DNA of 64,000 nucleotides, from contig NZ_JPUA01000049.1 of the NCBI RefSeq assembly GCF_002211105.1, positions 29,863-93,862 on the forward strand, read 5' to 3'. The DNA comes from Halomonas campaniensis. Lineage in GTDB: Bacteria > Pseudomonadota > Gammaproteobacteria > Pseudomonadales > Halomonadaceae. The notes below the pieces were generated by a model that saw nothing but the letters and a program-made list of their open reading frames with translations, was not told the DNA's origin and ran no database searches. The position numbers were made by a program, and so were the translations under genes. Position 1 is the first letter of the stretch, and each line of letters starts with the position of its first letter. Shown piece by piece: positions 1 to 7,963 of the stretch.

Positions 1-1818
1 AGCAGTGAGCTCGCCGATGAGCTGCTGGCGGGGATGCCCGAACCGCTCGCCAGATTAGACGGCAACAGTGAAGCGCCGCTGCAGTGGTTGCGCCAGCAAT
101 TAATGGATCGTCTCTGCGTGTTGAGCGATGAGCCAAGCTTTTTTGATCAAACCGGTATTGTCGCCCTGGTGGGGCCCACGGGGGTGGGCAAAACCACTAC
201 CACTGCCAAGCTTGCCGCCCGTTTTGTGATGCGTCACGGTACCCGCCCGGTGGCGCTGGTCACCACTGACAGCTTCCGGATTGGTGCCCACGAGCAGCTA
301 CGCATCTACGCGCGCCTGTTAGACACCCCGATGTACGCGCTGGATGCAGAGCAACCCATCGACGATTTGCTGGGCCGCCTGCAGGGTAAGCAGTGGGTAA
401 TTATCGATACCGTGGGTATGAGTCAGCGTGACCAGCGAGTGATCGAACAGATTGCCCACCTCCAGGGCGGACGTTCGCGGGTGCGTTTGGTGCTGCTGCT
501 TAATGCCGCCAGCCAGCCGGAAACCCTTGAGGAAGTTGTGCTGCGCTATCGTCAAGCCGCGCGAGCGGCGGGCGCAGAGTTAGATGACTGCATTATTACC
601 AAGCAGGACGAGGCGGGGCGTCTGGCACCAGTGTTAGACATTATTATGCGCCACGGGATGCGCGTGCTGTTTGGTTCCAATGGTCAGCAGGTGCCCGAAG
701 ATATGGCGGTTGCCGCCCCTGGCGCGCTAGTGGATCAAGCACTGAGTACGGCAACACCACAGCGTGAGGGGGCACAACGTGCGGATGCCCCAATGGGAAT
801 GCCGCGCTGGTCGCGGGATGTGCTGGGACAGGGGCGTCGTTTGTCATCGTTACTGGCGAGATTGCGCCAACGCGTCACAGGGTTTGCGGCATTAGAAGAG
901 ATCTGGGACTTAGCCTCGCTACCTAGCCGTGTGCAGGAAGCGCGCCTGGACGCGCTGCTCGCCGGTTACCCAGCGGCGGATACCACCTTAGGCATGGCAT
1001 GGTCTCCGCGGCGTAATGAGCGCGGCTGCGATTGGGCAATGCCCGACATTGGGCTGGACACAAACGGTGCCTGGTTAGCGCTACCCTGGCTGCAGCATCG
1101 CCATCCTGCAGGGTGGCAGCCGCGCATGGCCGCGTTGTCTTCATCAAGCGGTGTAGCGGTGCACTTGCTACCGCGTTTTCCCGAATCGGATGCGCTAGCG
1201 TGGCTAGAAGCCGAGCATTTGACCTGGGTCAGCCAAGTACCCCCCAGTCATCGGGTACTCTTTCACCACGAGCGCCAGACGATCCGTCAGCTGTTTGATG
1301 ACAGTGTGCTTACGCACCATGTGGGAGTACGTTTTCGCGGCCAATCGGTGCAACTATGGACCGCCTACGCCGAAGTCGAGGACGCCAGCGGCACTGCGCT
1401 GCTCGCCTGGTACGGGGAGGTACGCGATCCGGAAAGCGCCAAAGTGGTGGTGCGCCGCTACTGGCTTACCCCGGCTCGATTAGGGGCCGAGGTGCTTTCA
1501 CTGCTGTTAACCCAGCTGCAAAGCGAAGGCTTGGCCGCCTTGACCCGGCGCGCGTGGCAGCAGCTAAAAGAGGCGGATAGCGGTGATCTAAATGCGGAAG
1601 TTCGCCTGTTAATGGCCAGCGGTGTGGCGTCAGTCGCCGGCCATCTCGATATTGCCGATGATGAGGAGGCGCAGACGCTGCGTGGCGATCTCCTCAATCT
1701 ACTAGGGGCAAGTCGCCGTCGCCGCGATACCGGCATGCTCGATGCGCTGATCTATGCCTTTATGGCGCGGGATGCGATTCGTCAAATGGGCAGTGTGAGT
1801 CGAGAGGGTGTGGCGTGA
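1..1818 (+). CDS. flhF: Flagellar SRP-type GTPase FlhF, 5' end outside window, long C-terminal extension
   Basis: FlhF is the SRP-family GTPase that directs flagellar placement and early basal-body assembly at the inner membrane. The frame is open from base 1, so the start and the N-terminal B domain lie upstream; the first internal Met is at 34. Counting from that Met, the NG domain shows a P-loop GPTGVGKT at about 47-54, DSFRIGAHEQL at about 79-89, the switch DTVGMSQRD at about 125-133 and TKQDEA at about 189-194, all diagnostic for FlhF. The GTPase core ends near residue 235, but the frame runs on for about 360 more residues of unrecognised sequence; most FlhF proteins stop shortly after the core. 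The stop overlaps the next start by 4 nt (GTGA). fliA, motA and motB downstream support the flagellar role. Identity of the core is firm; the function of the tail is unknown. Confidence 0.9.
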   Translation, partial: SSELADELLAGMPEPLARLDGNSEAPLQWLRQQLMDRLCVLSDEPSFFDQTGIVALVGPTGVGKTTTTAKLAARFVMRHGTRPVALVTTDSFRIGAHEQLRIYARLLDTPMYALDAEQPIDDLLGRLQGKQWVIIDTVGMSQRDQRVIEQIAHLQGGRSRVRLVLLLNAASQPETLEEVVLRYRQAARAAGAELDDCIITKQDEAGRLAPVLDIIMRHGMRVLFGSNGQQVPEDMAVAAPGALVDQALSTATPQREGAQRADAPMGMPRWSRDVLGQGRRLSSLLARLRQRVTGFAALEEIWDLASLPSRVQEARLDALLAGYPAADTTLGMAWSPRRNERGCDWAMPDIGLDTNGAWLALPWLQHRHPAGWQPRMAALSSSSGVAVHLLPRFPESDALAWLEAEHLTWVSQVPPSHRVLFHHERQTIRQLFDDSVLTHHVGVRFRGQSVQLWTAYAEVEDASGTALLAWYGEVRDPESAKVVVRRYWLTPARLGAEVLSLLLTQLQSEGLAALTRRAWQQLKEADSGDLNAEVRLLMASGVASVAGHLDIADDEEAQTLRGDLLNLLGASRRRRDTGMLDALIYAFMARDAIRQMGSVSREGVA

Positions 1819-2387
1819 GCGAACAGGATCAAGCCGCGGGACTGCGCAAGTGGGCAAACTTGCAGCGCCAACAGCAGCAGGCGGAGGGTGCTGTTGACGT
1901 GGCGGCAGCAGAGCCAGTCCCCGAGCCTGAGCAGGCCTCACCCTTCTTAACGCCGAAGACCACCGCGGTGGAAGCGCCAACAATGTTGGCGCCGCCCAAA
2001 CCTAAAATCCCACTTGTGGTGGTTGGGCTGCCCGGTAGTGGTGCCGTGCACGTTAATAAGGTTAAAGCACGCCTCGGTCAGTGGTCAGCGCTAGGTCGCA
2101 ACTGGGCCGGTAACCCTGATGATTGGGACATTCGAATCGTCATGGCGGAAACCTCCGACCTTGCTCAGCTTCGCGAGCAATACAGCCGTTGGGCGCTATG
2201 GATCAGTAGCGATGCCGATACCTTCGCTGTCATGTTCCGTACCTTGCGACAGCTCCATGAACGTGGCGGGCCGCGTCGTTTACTAGCGCTCCATGAGCCG
2301 CACTTGCCGCGCCAAGGACTGCTCAATAACTTGCGCGAAGCTGCTGATTACTACTTAAATATGGAGTTACTGGTACTTGCACGATGA
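1815..2387 (+). CDS. Unrecognised protein in the usual flhG position
   Basis: This 190-residue protein starts at a GTG that overlaps the flhF stop by 4 nt, so it is probably translationally coupled to flhF. The N-terminal 60 residues are rich in Gln, Ala, Pro and Glu and look disordered. The rest is a compact alpha/beta-looking region beginning KIPLVVVGLPGSG. That resembles a first strand and glycine loop but lacks the Lys-Ser/Thr of a Walker A motif. In many gammaproteobacteria flhF is followed by flhG, a MinD-family ATPase; this protein is too short for FlhG and lacks its deviant Walker motif, so I do not call it FlhG. A role with FlhF is inferred from coupling only. Confidence 0.7.
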   Translation: MSEQDQAAGLRKWANLQRQQQQAEGAVDVAAAEPVPEPEQASPFLTPKTTAVEAPTMLAPPKPKIPLVVVGLPGSGAVHVNKVKARLGQWSALGRNWAGNPDDWDIRIVMAETSDLAQLREQYSRWALWISSDADTFAVMFRTLRQLHERGGPRRLLALHEPHLPRQGLLNNLREAADYYLNMELLVLAR

Positions 2388-2412
2388 GCATACTCTGCCG
2401 AGGAGACTAAGC

Positions 2413-2841
2413 ATGCTAAGCTGGCTATTAAGAGTGAGGCTGCCACGGGTCTTAGTACTGATGGCAGGGTGTCTAATCGCAGGATTAACAGGGAGTGCCC
2501 AGGCGGCACCCGGTAGCTGGAGCAGCCAGGTACCGGGGCTGATGGTGGCAATGAGTGATCGGGCAAGCAGTAGTAAAACAGCTTCCCCGCCCGCTGTCGG
2601 AAGCCTTCAGTCAGGCCAGCTTGGGCGTATACAGTGGCAATTTCAGCATCCACCCGGTGCACTATTAAACGCTTGGCTCTGCCATCCTGAGCAGTGTGTT
2701 GCATTAACCGGTATGCGGGGTTCTACCACTGCGCTTGAGGGGCGGGCTGCCGATGCGCCACTGCATTTTCGCTTCGCCTTGCGCCCAGGCCAGCGGCCTG
2801 TACGTGTGCAGGGGTTGCAATTGATTGTGAACTATCAGTGA
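2413..2841 (+). CDS. Secreted protein of unknown function in flagellar operon
   Basis: The chosen ATG at 2413 is preceded by AGGAGA at 2401-2406. An in-frame TTG at 2377 would add 12 residues and overlap the previous gene. The 142-residue product begins with a clear Sec signal peptide: basic residues, a hydrophobic stretch (VLVLMAGCLIAGL) and an AQA-type cleavage site near residue 31. The mature part is about 110 residues with two Cys close together (LCHPEQC), which could form a disulfide. No known domain was recognised. Position between flhF and fliA on the same strand with short gaps suggests an envelope role linked to the flagellum, but this is inference. Confidence 0.65.
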   Translation: MLSWLLRVRLPRVLVLMAGCLIAGLTGSAQAAPGSWSSQVPGLMVAMSDRASSSKTASPPAVGSLQSGQLGRIQWQFQHPPGALLNAWLCHPEQCVALTGMRGSTTALEGRAADAPLHFRFALRPGQRPVRVQGLQLIVNYQ

Positions 2842-2867
2842 AGGCTGATTAGCCGCGAGGCGAGAAT

Positions 2868-3569
2868 ATGTACACAGCACAGGGCAGGATTAAACAGAAT
2901 GAGCTGTTGACGCAATACATGCCACTGGTGCGACGTCAGGCCTTAACATTACAGGTTCGATTGCCGGCGAGTATTGAGCTCGATGACCTTATTCAGGCCG
3001 GGATGGTGGGGCTGCTCGAAGCGCTGGGCCGTTTCGATGCTACCCAGGGCGCGACGTTCGCGACCTTTGCCAGTCAGCGTATTCGCGGCGCCATGATGGA
3101 TGAGTTACGTACCCGCGACTGGCTGCCCCGCAGCGTGCGCCGTTCAGCGCGCGCGGTGGACAGCGCCGTTCGCCAATTAGAGCAATTGTTAGGGCGCCCC
3201 CCGGAAGAGAACGAAATTGCTCAACACCTTGAGATGCCGCTGAGTGAGTATCAGCAGCTTCTCAATGACACTAACAGCGGACAACTGCTGCCGTTTGAAG
3301 AGCTAGTGGCCGATGGCGGAGAGCCTGTCAGTAATGAACAGGGCAATTCACCGTTCGAGCAGTTGCTTGACGGTCAGCAGCGGCAAACGCTGATTGACGC
3401 AATTGAAGCGCTTCCCGAGCGTGAAAAGCTGCTCATGGCGCTGTACTACCAAGAAGAACTCAACCTCAAGGAAGTAGGCGCTGTGCTGGGCGTGACGGAA
3501 TCACGTGTTTCACAACTGCACAGCCAAGCCGTGAGTCGTTTACGCGCGCGTTTACACGACTCGGCATAA
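2868..3569 (+). CDS. fliA: Flagellar sigma factor FliA (sigma-28)
   Basis: FliA directs RNA polymerase to late flagellar and chemotaxis promoters and is held by the anti-sigma factor FlgM until the hook is complete. The 233-residue length is normal for the family. Region 2 spans about residues 11-85 and contains the ELDDLIQAGMVGLLEAL core and the -10-recognition segment with FATFASQRIRGAMMDELR. Region 3 follows (VRRSARAV to about residue 120). Region 4 at about 177-229 holds the helix-turn-helix LKEVGAVLGVTESRVSQLHSQA. The ATG at 2868 lies 26 nt after the preceding stop, with a purine-rich stretch (GCGAGGCGAGAA) before it. Placement after flhF and before motAB is typical. Confidence 0.95.
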   Translation: MYTAQGRIKQNELLTQYMPLVRRQALTLQVRLPASIELDDLIQAGMVGLLEALGRFDATQGATFATFASQRIRGAMMDELRTRDWLPRSVRRSARAVDSAVRQLEQLLGRPPEENEIAQHLEMPLSEYQQLLNDTNSGQLLPFEELVADGGEPVSNEQGNSPFEQLLDGQQRQTLIDAIEALPEREKLLMALYYQEELNLKEVGAVLGVTESRVSQLHSQAVSRLRARLHDSA

Positions 3570-3613
3570 CGCCAACGTTTTTTTACTCACTTGTGACCGG
3601 CAAGGAGCCGTGG

Positions 3614-4435
3614 ATGAATCCTTCGACGTTGATAGGCATATTTGCCAGCATACTGCTGTTGGTGAGCGTGCTGTTTTTCACAGCAGAGTCCCCGGAAAGC
3701 TTTATCAATTTTCCGGGGCTTGCCATCGTGGTGACAGGAACCCTGGCGGCTACCTTTATTAGCTATCCGCTGAAAGAGGTGCTCCGGGTTGTACGCTTGG
3801 TAGGCTTGGTCTTCCGGCGTGAAAATACCTACATGCGTGATGATATCCGCGAATTGGTCGATATGTCCCGGCTGTGGTTTAAAGGCGATGTACGCGCGGT
3901 CGAGCGCGAGTTGGAACACACCCGCAATCCGTTTTTACGTACCGGGATCCAACTGGTCATTGCCAATACCAAAGAGGATGAAATTTTTGACATGCTGCGC
4001 TGGCGCATTGCCCGCCTTAAAGCCCGTGAGCATGCCGAGGCACAAATATTCCGTACCATGGCTACCTATGCGCCTGCCTTTGGCATGATCGGCACCCTGG
4101 TGGGGCTGGTCAACATGCTGGAGGTCATGGACGCTGGCGACTTGCAGGTCATTGGCCCGCGCATGGCGGTGGCGCTGCTTACGACCTTCTACGGCATTTT
4201 ACTCGCCAACTTAGTGTTTAAGCCGATTGCGGTGAAGCTAGAGCGCCGCACTGAAGAGCGGCTGATTACCATGAACATGGTACTGGAGGGGATTTCGCTG
4301 ATTACCAAGCGCCGCCTACCGTCGTTTATTGAAGAAACCCTCAACTCCTTTGTGGCTAATTACCACGATGAGATTCGTGATAACAGCGTCAAACCAAGGC
4401 CTGATTCGTCGGTTAGTGCAGCGGCGAAGGGGTAG
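3614..4435 (+). CDS. motA: Flagellar stator subunit MotA/PomA family
   Basis: MotA-type proteins form, with MotB, the ion-conducting stator that drives flagellar rotation in the inner membrane. The ATG at 3614 has AAGGAG at 3602-3607; an upstream GTG at 3593 lacks such a site. The 273-residue product has two N-terminal membrane helices (about residues 4-22 and 29-48), a charged cytoplasmic domain with the conserved R/E-rich segment RIARLKAREHAEAQ, and two further helices (about 145-170 and 180-205). A conserved proline lies in the third helix (TYAPAFGMIGTLVGL). Ion choice cannot be decided; a PomA/MotC-like, sodium-driven type is possible in a halophile. motB begins 5 nt downstream. Confidence 0.9.
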   Translation: MNPSTLIGIFASILLLVSVLFFTAESPESFINFPGLAIVVTGTLAATFISYPLKEVLRVVRLVGLVFRRENTYMRDDIRELVDMSRLWFKGDVRAVERELEHTRNPFLRTGIQLVIANTKEDEIFDMLRWRIARLKAREHAEAQIFRTMATYAPAFGMIGTLVGLVNMLEVMDAGDLQVIGPRMAVALLTTFYGILLANLVFKPIAVKLERRTEERLITMNMVLEGISLITKRRLPSFIEETLNSFVANYHDEIRDNSVKPRPDSSVSAAAKG

Positions 4436-4440
4436 GCCAG

Positions 4441-5115
4441 ATGCTCGACCGTGATACGCGGCACGCGCTGGAAATGACCCCGTCGCCAGGCGATGGCGAT
4501 GAAGGTTGGCTAACCAGCTATTTGGATGTGCTGACGCTGCTCATCACGCTTTTTGTGTTGCTGCTTTCCCTGACGCCGCCGGGCGGCGGTGAAGCGGCTG
4601 ATACTGCTTTCATGCGTTCAGCCAGCGCTGTATCATCACTGCCTCTGGCATCTCTGGCTACCGGCATTCAGCCCCGCCATTCAGGGGTTCAACCTAAGTT
4701 TGACGGTCTCGATATCCCTGGTGTCAGCGTTTCCCAAGGGCGCGAAGGGGTCACGCTACGCATTGATACCAGTCTACTATTCCCCAGCGGCCAAGCGGTG
4801 TTAACCCCGCAGGGGCGTGGGGTGGTAGAAAGCCTTATCGGTGTTCTGAGCAGTTTTGACGGCCAAATATCGGTAGAGGGCCATACTGACAGCGTGCCTA
4901 TTTCTACTGTCCGCTTTCCCTCTAATTGGGAGCTTTCATCGGCGCGGGCTATCGCTGTGGTAAGGCATTTAGAGCGCCAAGGGTTCAATATTTCTCGTAT
5001 GCGGGCCGTCGGCTATGCCGACACCCAACCCATGGAACCGAACGCAACCGCGGCTGGGCGAGCTGCCAACCGTCGCGTAGAGCTGTTGCTAAGGGAGCAG
5101 GTCGAGGGTGAATAG
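4441..5115 (+). CDS. motB: Flagellar stator subunit MotB
   Basis: MotB anchors the stator to peptidoglycan and carries the ion-binding aspartate. In this 224-residue protein a single membrane helix follows a short cytoplasmic tail. The helix begins SYLDVLTLLITLF, placing the conserved Asp at about residue 29, the usual ion-binding position. The periplasmic part ends in an OmpA/MotB peptidoglycan-binding domain (about residues 115-220) with EGHTDSVPI and the later NRRVELLL signature. It starts 5 nt after motA and ends 17 nt before the next gene, so motA, motB and the following cyclase gene are probably one transcript. Confidence 0.93.
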   Translation: MLDRDTRHALEMTPSPGDGDEGWLTSYLDVLTLLITLFVLLLSLTPPGGGEAADTAFMRSASAVSSLPLASLATGIQPRHSGVQPKFDGLDIPGVSVSQGREGVTLRIDTSLLFPSGQAVLTPQGRGVVESLIGVLSSFDGQISVEGHTDSVPISTVRFPSNWELSSARAIAVVRHLERQGFNISRMRAVGYADTQPMEPNATAAGRAANRRVELLLREQVEGE

Positions 5116-5132
5116 ATTTTGAGGCCACGTTT

Positions 5133-7145
5133 GTGTCCATGTACCACCCGCGATTGCAGTCGTTTGGAGCCCTGCTGGTAGTCGATGCCGATTGTCGCCG
5201 CATCCAAGCGACTAGCACTAACTTAACCCGCTTAATTGATTTTGAGCGCCCTGAAAATGGGCAGCTTATGCTTGCCTGCGTATTGGGAAAGCGGCTAAGT
5301 CAGCGGGTGCGTCGTGAATTGCAGGGGCAGCAACGGCTCCCTGGCCCTTTAGTGTTTATGCGTTCCAAGCACAGCCACGTATGTTTTCAAATCCACGCTT
5401 ATCGAGCGGGTGAGCAGGTCATTGTCGAGATTGAGCCACTCAACCCCCGTAGTAAGCGTCGTCTGCTGGGTACGGTGAATGAGCGGCTGATGCATTTGGT
5501 TGAAGCGACGCATCAGCAAGAACTCCTCGACTGCCTGGTTAACGCTATTCAACAGCTCACCGGCCATGATCGTGTCACCGTGTGCCATTTCGATAGCGAT
5601 TGGCATGGTTTGATGGTCGCAGAAGCGCTGGGAAAACGGCTACCCTCGCTGTTGGGTCAACGCTTTCCTGCCAGCGACTTCCCTGTTGCCTTACGCAAAA
5701 GTTATCAACATTACCCTGTACGGTTAATCGAAGACGTTAATGCTCCCCCTGAAACGCTGATCCCCGCCGTCCCAGGATCAAGCCTTAACGGTAGTTTTTT
5801 ACGCGCACCTGCCCCAGAGCGGCAGCGCTATTTAAACCGTCTGGGCGTGCGGGGCTCATTCAGTTTAGCCATTCAGGGGGATACCGGCTTATGGGGGCTA
5901 GTGTTTTGTCACTCACCTGCGCCGCATTCGGTTGAGCCCCCCGTGCGTGATGCTGTTCGCACCCTCGTACAAATGGCCACCCAGCGCATGCTGCTGCTAC
6001 GGGCGCGTCAAGAAGCCCGCTACCTGCAGCGGGTTCAGGATAGTCTGGTGCTTAGTGCACGAGCGCGCAGCGAGCCAAAAAGTCCTCAGCAGTTACTCCA
6101 TGAGCAGGCGGCTATCTGGATGAAGCTGTTTCGCGCCCATGGCGTAGTGCTATGGGTGAATGGGGGCGCTTATCAAGCGGGTGTAACGCCGTCCCCAGAA
6201 GCGATGAGTCAGTTTGTACTGCGTTTGGAAAGAGCCCACGTGCATAGCGGCCCTTGGTGTACGCGCGAAATTGCCAAAGAGACGTTAACCGCTTCGCTGG
6301 CCATGCCCGAGCAGTGTGGGGCGCTAGCGGTGCCGCTTCCGTTGAGTTCAACCCAGCGTGCCTGGCTTATTTTTTTCCGCCCTGAGCAGGTGGAAACACT
6401 CTATTGGGCGATGCAGCCGACTATCAGCCCTAAACCAGACGTGATATTGGCTCCGTCGGTTGCTTGGTCGGAAGAGGTCGTCGGCAAAAGTGAAGCGTGG
6501 CTGCGGGTAGAGCGCTTAGCGGCGGTAGACTTGGGTGAAGACCTGACGCTGGCGATTTCGGCCTATGAAATTAGCTCACTGAATATGCACCTGGAACACG
6601 AGCGCAAAGCCCTTGCCGAGGCCAACCAGCGCCTTGAGCAATTAGCCCACTTTGATCCGCTCACCAAGGTGTGGAACCGTTACCGCATTGAAGAGGCGAT
6701 CAATGCCGAGCTGGTAGCTGCCAAGCGTTACGCCGCCGCCTTTGCCCTGCTCTTGTTTGATGTGGATAACTTTAAGCAGATCAACGATGCTCACGGCCAT
6801 AGCGTGGGGGACGATGTGCTGGTGGCTCTGGCGCGCTTAGTGGAAACCTCGCTGCGGGGTTGCGACCATCTGGGGCGCTGGGGAGGCGAAGAGTTTATTG
6901 TGCTGGCGACCCACTCCGAGGTTGACGCCGCCATTGGCCTGGCCGAGCGGCTGCGCTCGCTGGTAGCAGAGCTGCGTATAGAGGGGCTTGATCAAACGAT
7001 TACGGTGAGTATCGGTGTCGCCGTTTGGCAGCCGGGTGACAGCTGTAAAACCCTTATTTCCCGGGCCGACAATGCCATGTATCGCGCTAAGCATGGTGGG
7101 CGCAATCGCGTTGAGGTGGCGCTAGAGCCTGCTACGGCGCTTTAA
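5133..7145 (+). CDS. Phytochrome-like (PAS-GAF-PHY) diguanylate cyclase lacking bilin-binding residues
   Basis: The 670-residue protein has the order PAS-like (about 5-105), GAF (about 120-300), PHY (about 310-480), short coiled coil (about 490-510) and GGDEF (about 515-665). The cyclase is intact: GGEEF, with an RxxD product-inhibition site (RGCD) five residues earlier, so it should make c-di-GMP. The sensor has the phytochrome signature FPASDFP at about 178-184 and a matching LWGLVFCH segment. However, the N-terminus starts too late to hold the bilin-binding Cys of bacteriophytochromes, the GAF His that normally follows SP is Arg (about residue 230), the second His after WGL..CH is Ser, and the PRxSF tongue motif of PHY is LAPSVAW. 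The GTG start at 5133 has TGAGG 8 nt before it; an in-frame stop (5109-5111) excludes a longer form. It follows motB by 17 nt, suggesting control of motility. Confidence 0.85.
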   Translation: MSMYHPRLQSFGALLVVDADCRRIQATSTNLTRLIDFERPENGQLMLACVLGKRLSQRVRRELQGQQRLPGPLVFMRSKHSHVCFQIHAYRAGEQVIVEIEPLNPRSKRRLLGTVNERLMHLVEATHQQELLDCLVNAIQQLTGHDRVTVCHFDSDWHGLMVAEALGKRLPSLLGQRFPASDFPVALRKSYQHYPVRLIEDVNAPPETLIPAVPGSSLNGSFLRAPAPERQRYLNRLGVRGSFSLAIQGDTGLWGLVFCHSPAPHSVEPPVRDAVRTLVQMATQRMLLLRARQEARYLQRVQDSLVLSARARSEPKSPQQLLHEQAAIWMKLFRAHGVVLWVNGGAYQAGVTPSPEAMSQFVLRLERAHVHSGPWCTREIAKETLTASLAMPEQCGALAVPLPLSSTQRAWLIFFRPEQVETLYWAMQPTISPKPDVILAPSVAWSEEVVGKSEAWLRVERLAAVDLGEDLTLAISAYEISSLNMHLEHERKALAEANQRLEQLAHFDPLTKVWNRYRIEEAINAELVAAKRYAAAFALLLFDVDNFKQINDAHGHSVGDDVLVALARLVETSLRGCDHLGRWGGEEFIVLATHSEVDAAIGLAERLRSLVAELRIEGLDQTITVSIGVAVWQPGDSCKTLISRADNAMYRAKHGGRNRVEVALEPATAL

Positions 7146-7155
7146 AACTCGCACC

Positions 7156-7746
7156 TTAGTGAGCCCCGCTACCTTCACACTGAGTGAGCATCCGGTTAAT
7201 CGCCGCGTCGGCGCCCTGTAGACTAAACGTCATATACCAGGGGTCACGCTCTTCCTGGTCAAAGCCAAGAAACAGTTGCTCACCCTGGCGCATATCCGCT
7301 ATCAGGGGCTGCATATCGCTGAGGTAAAAGTGGGCATAAAAGCCGTCATCCCCCCGCTCAGTAATAAACTCCGCCATGGTATCAATCACAGGTTGCTCAT
7401 CAATGCGCAGCCTGGCGGGGACTAAGTTGACTGCGCGGCTTTCCCCCTGCTGCTGTTCAAGGGTGACGCGCATCTCCAGCCAAGGTAAATCGCAAACGCC
7501 CGAAGTGGCATTCAGGCTTAGCGTTGCATCCGAGTAGCTGTGGGTTTCCACGGCGCGGTAGTGGCGCTCATCCCCCAGTGAAAGCGTCATTGACTGCCAA
7601 TGGTCGTGGTTGACCACGTCGTCGGTATTAAACGAGGCCGCGTTCGCCATGGATGCTGCGACCATCATGGGGACGGCGATGGCTATAGCGACTAACCAAG
7701 GCGAGTGGAAATGCAGAGCGCGAGTCGTCGTTATGATCTGAGCCAT
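7156..7746 (-). CDS. Secreted protein of unknown function
   Basis: This 196-residue product starts with a signal peptide: a polar start, a hydrophobic core (WLVAIAIAVPMMVAASM) and an Ala-rich cleavage region (ANAA) near residue 36. The mature part is about 160 residues, mostly predicted beta in character, with two cysteines (VCDLPW and TQCEG). No domain was recognised. AAGGATTTT lies just upstream of the ATG. It is convergent with the cyclase gene, whose stop is 10 bp away, and divergent from nrdJa. Probably periplasmic; function unknown. Confidence 0.6.
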   Translation of the reverse strand: MAQIITTTRALHFHSPWLVAIAIAVPMMVAASMANAASFNTDDVVNHDHWQSMTLSLGDERHYRAVETHSYSDATLSLNATSGVCDLPWLEMRVTLEQQQGESRAVNLVPARLRIDEQPVIDTMAEFITERGDDGFYAHFYLSDMQPLIADMRQGEQLFLGFDQEERDPWYMTFSLQGADAAINRMLTQCEGSGAH

Positions 7747-7963
7747 CTAACCAAAATCCTTGGGCGAATATTCGAAAAAAACAGTCTATAGCGAGTTACT
7801 CGATGACAAAAGTGTAAGGCGCTGATTTTTCTATATATGGTAGGAGATTTTGAAAAAAGTGCCGTATGTGGTTGGAAGTCGGGTCTATACTTCACTCCGA
7901 TGCCACGTATAGTGGGTTTTATTTGAGCCCAATAGTCACCCCGCTGTGAAGGAGTTTCGCGAT
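7747..7963. other. Divergent intergenic region before nrdJa
   Basis: 217 bp between the secreted-protein gene and nrdJa. It is more AT-rich than its surroundings, as expected for a promoter region, and contains a small palindrome CGAATATTCG (about 7769-7778) and a CCAC/GTGG inverted pair around 7902-7914. I looked for a cobalamin riboswitch or NrdR boxes because the downstream enzyme needs B12 and found neither convincingly. Confidence 0.4.

Noticed and set aside
1815-2387. flhG
   Set aside because: The protein is about 100 residues too short and lacks the MinD-type Walker A motif.
7747-7963. B12 riboswitch upstream of nrdJ
   Set aside because: No conserved B12-box could be found; only small palindromes are present.
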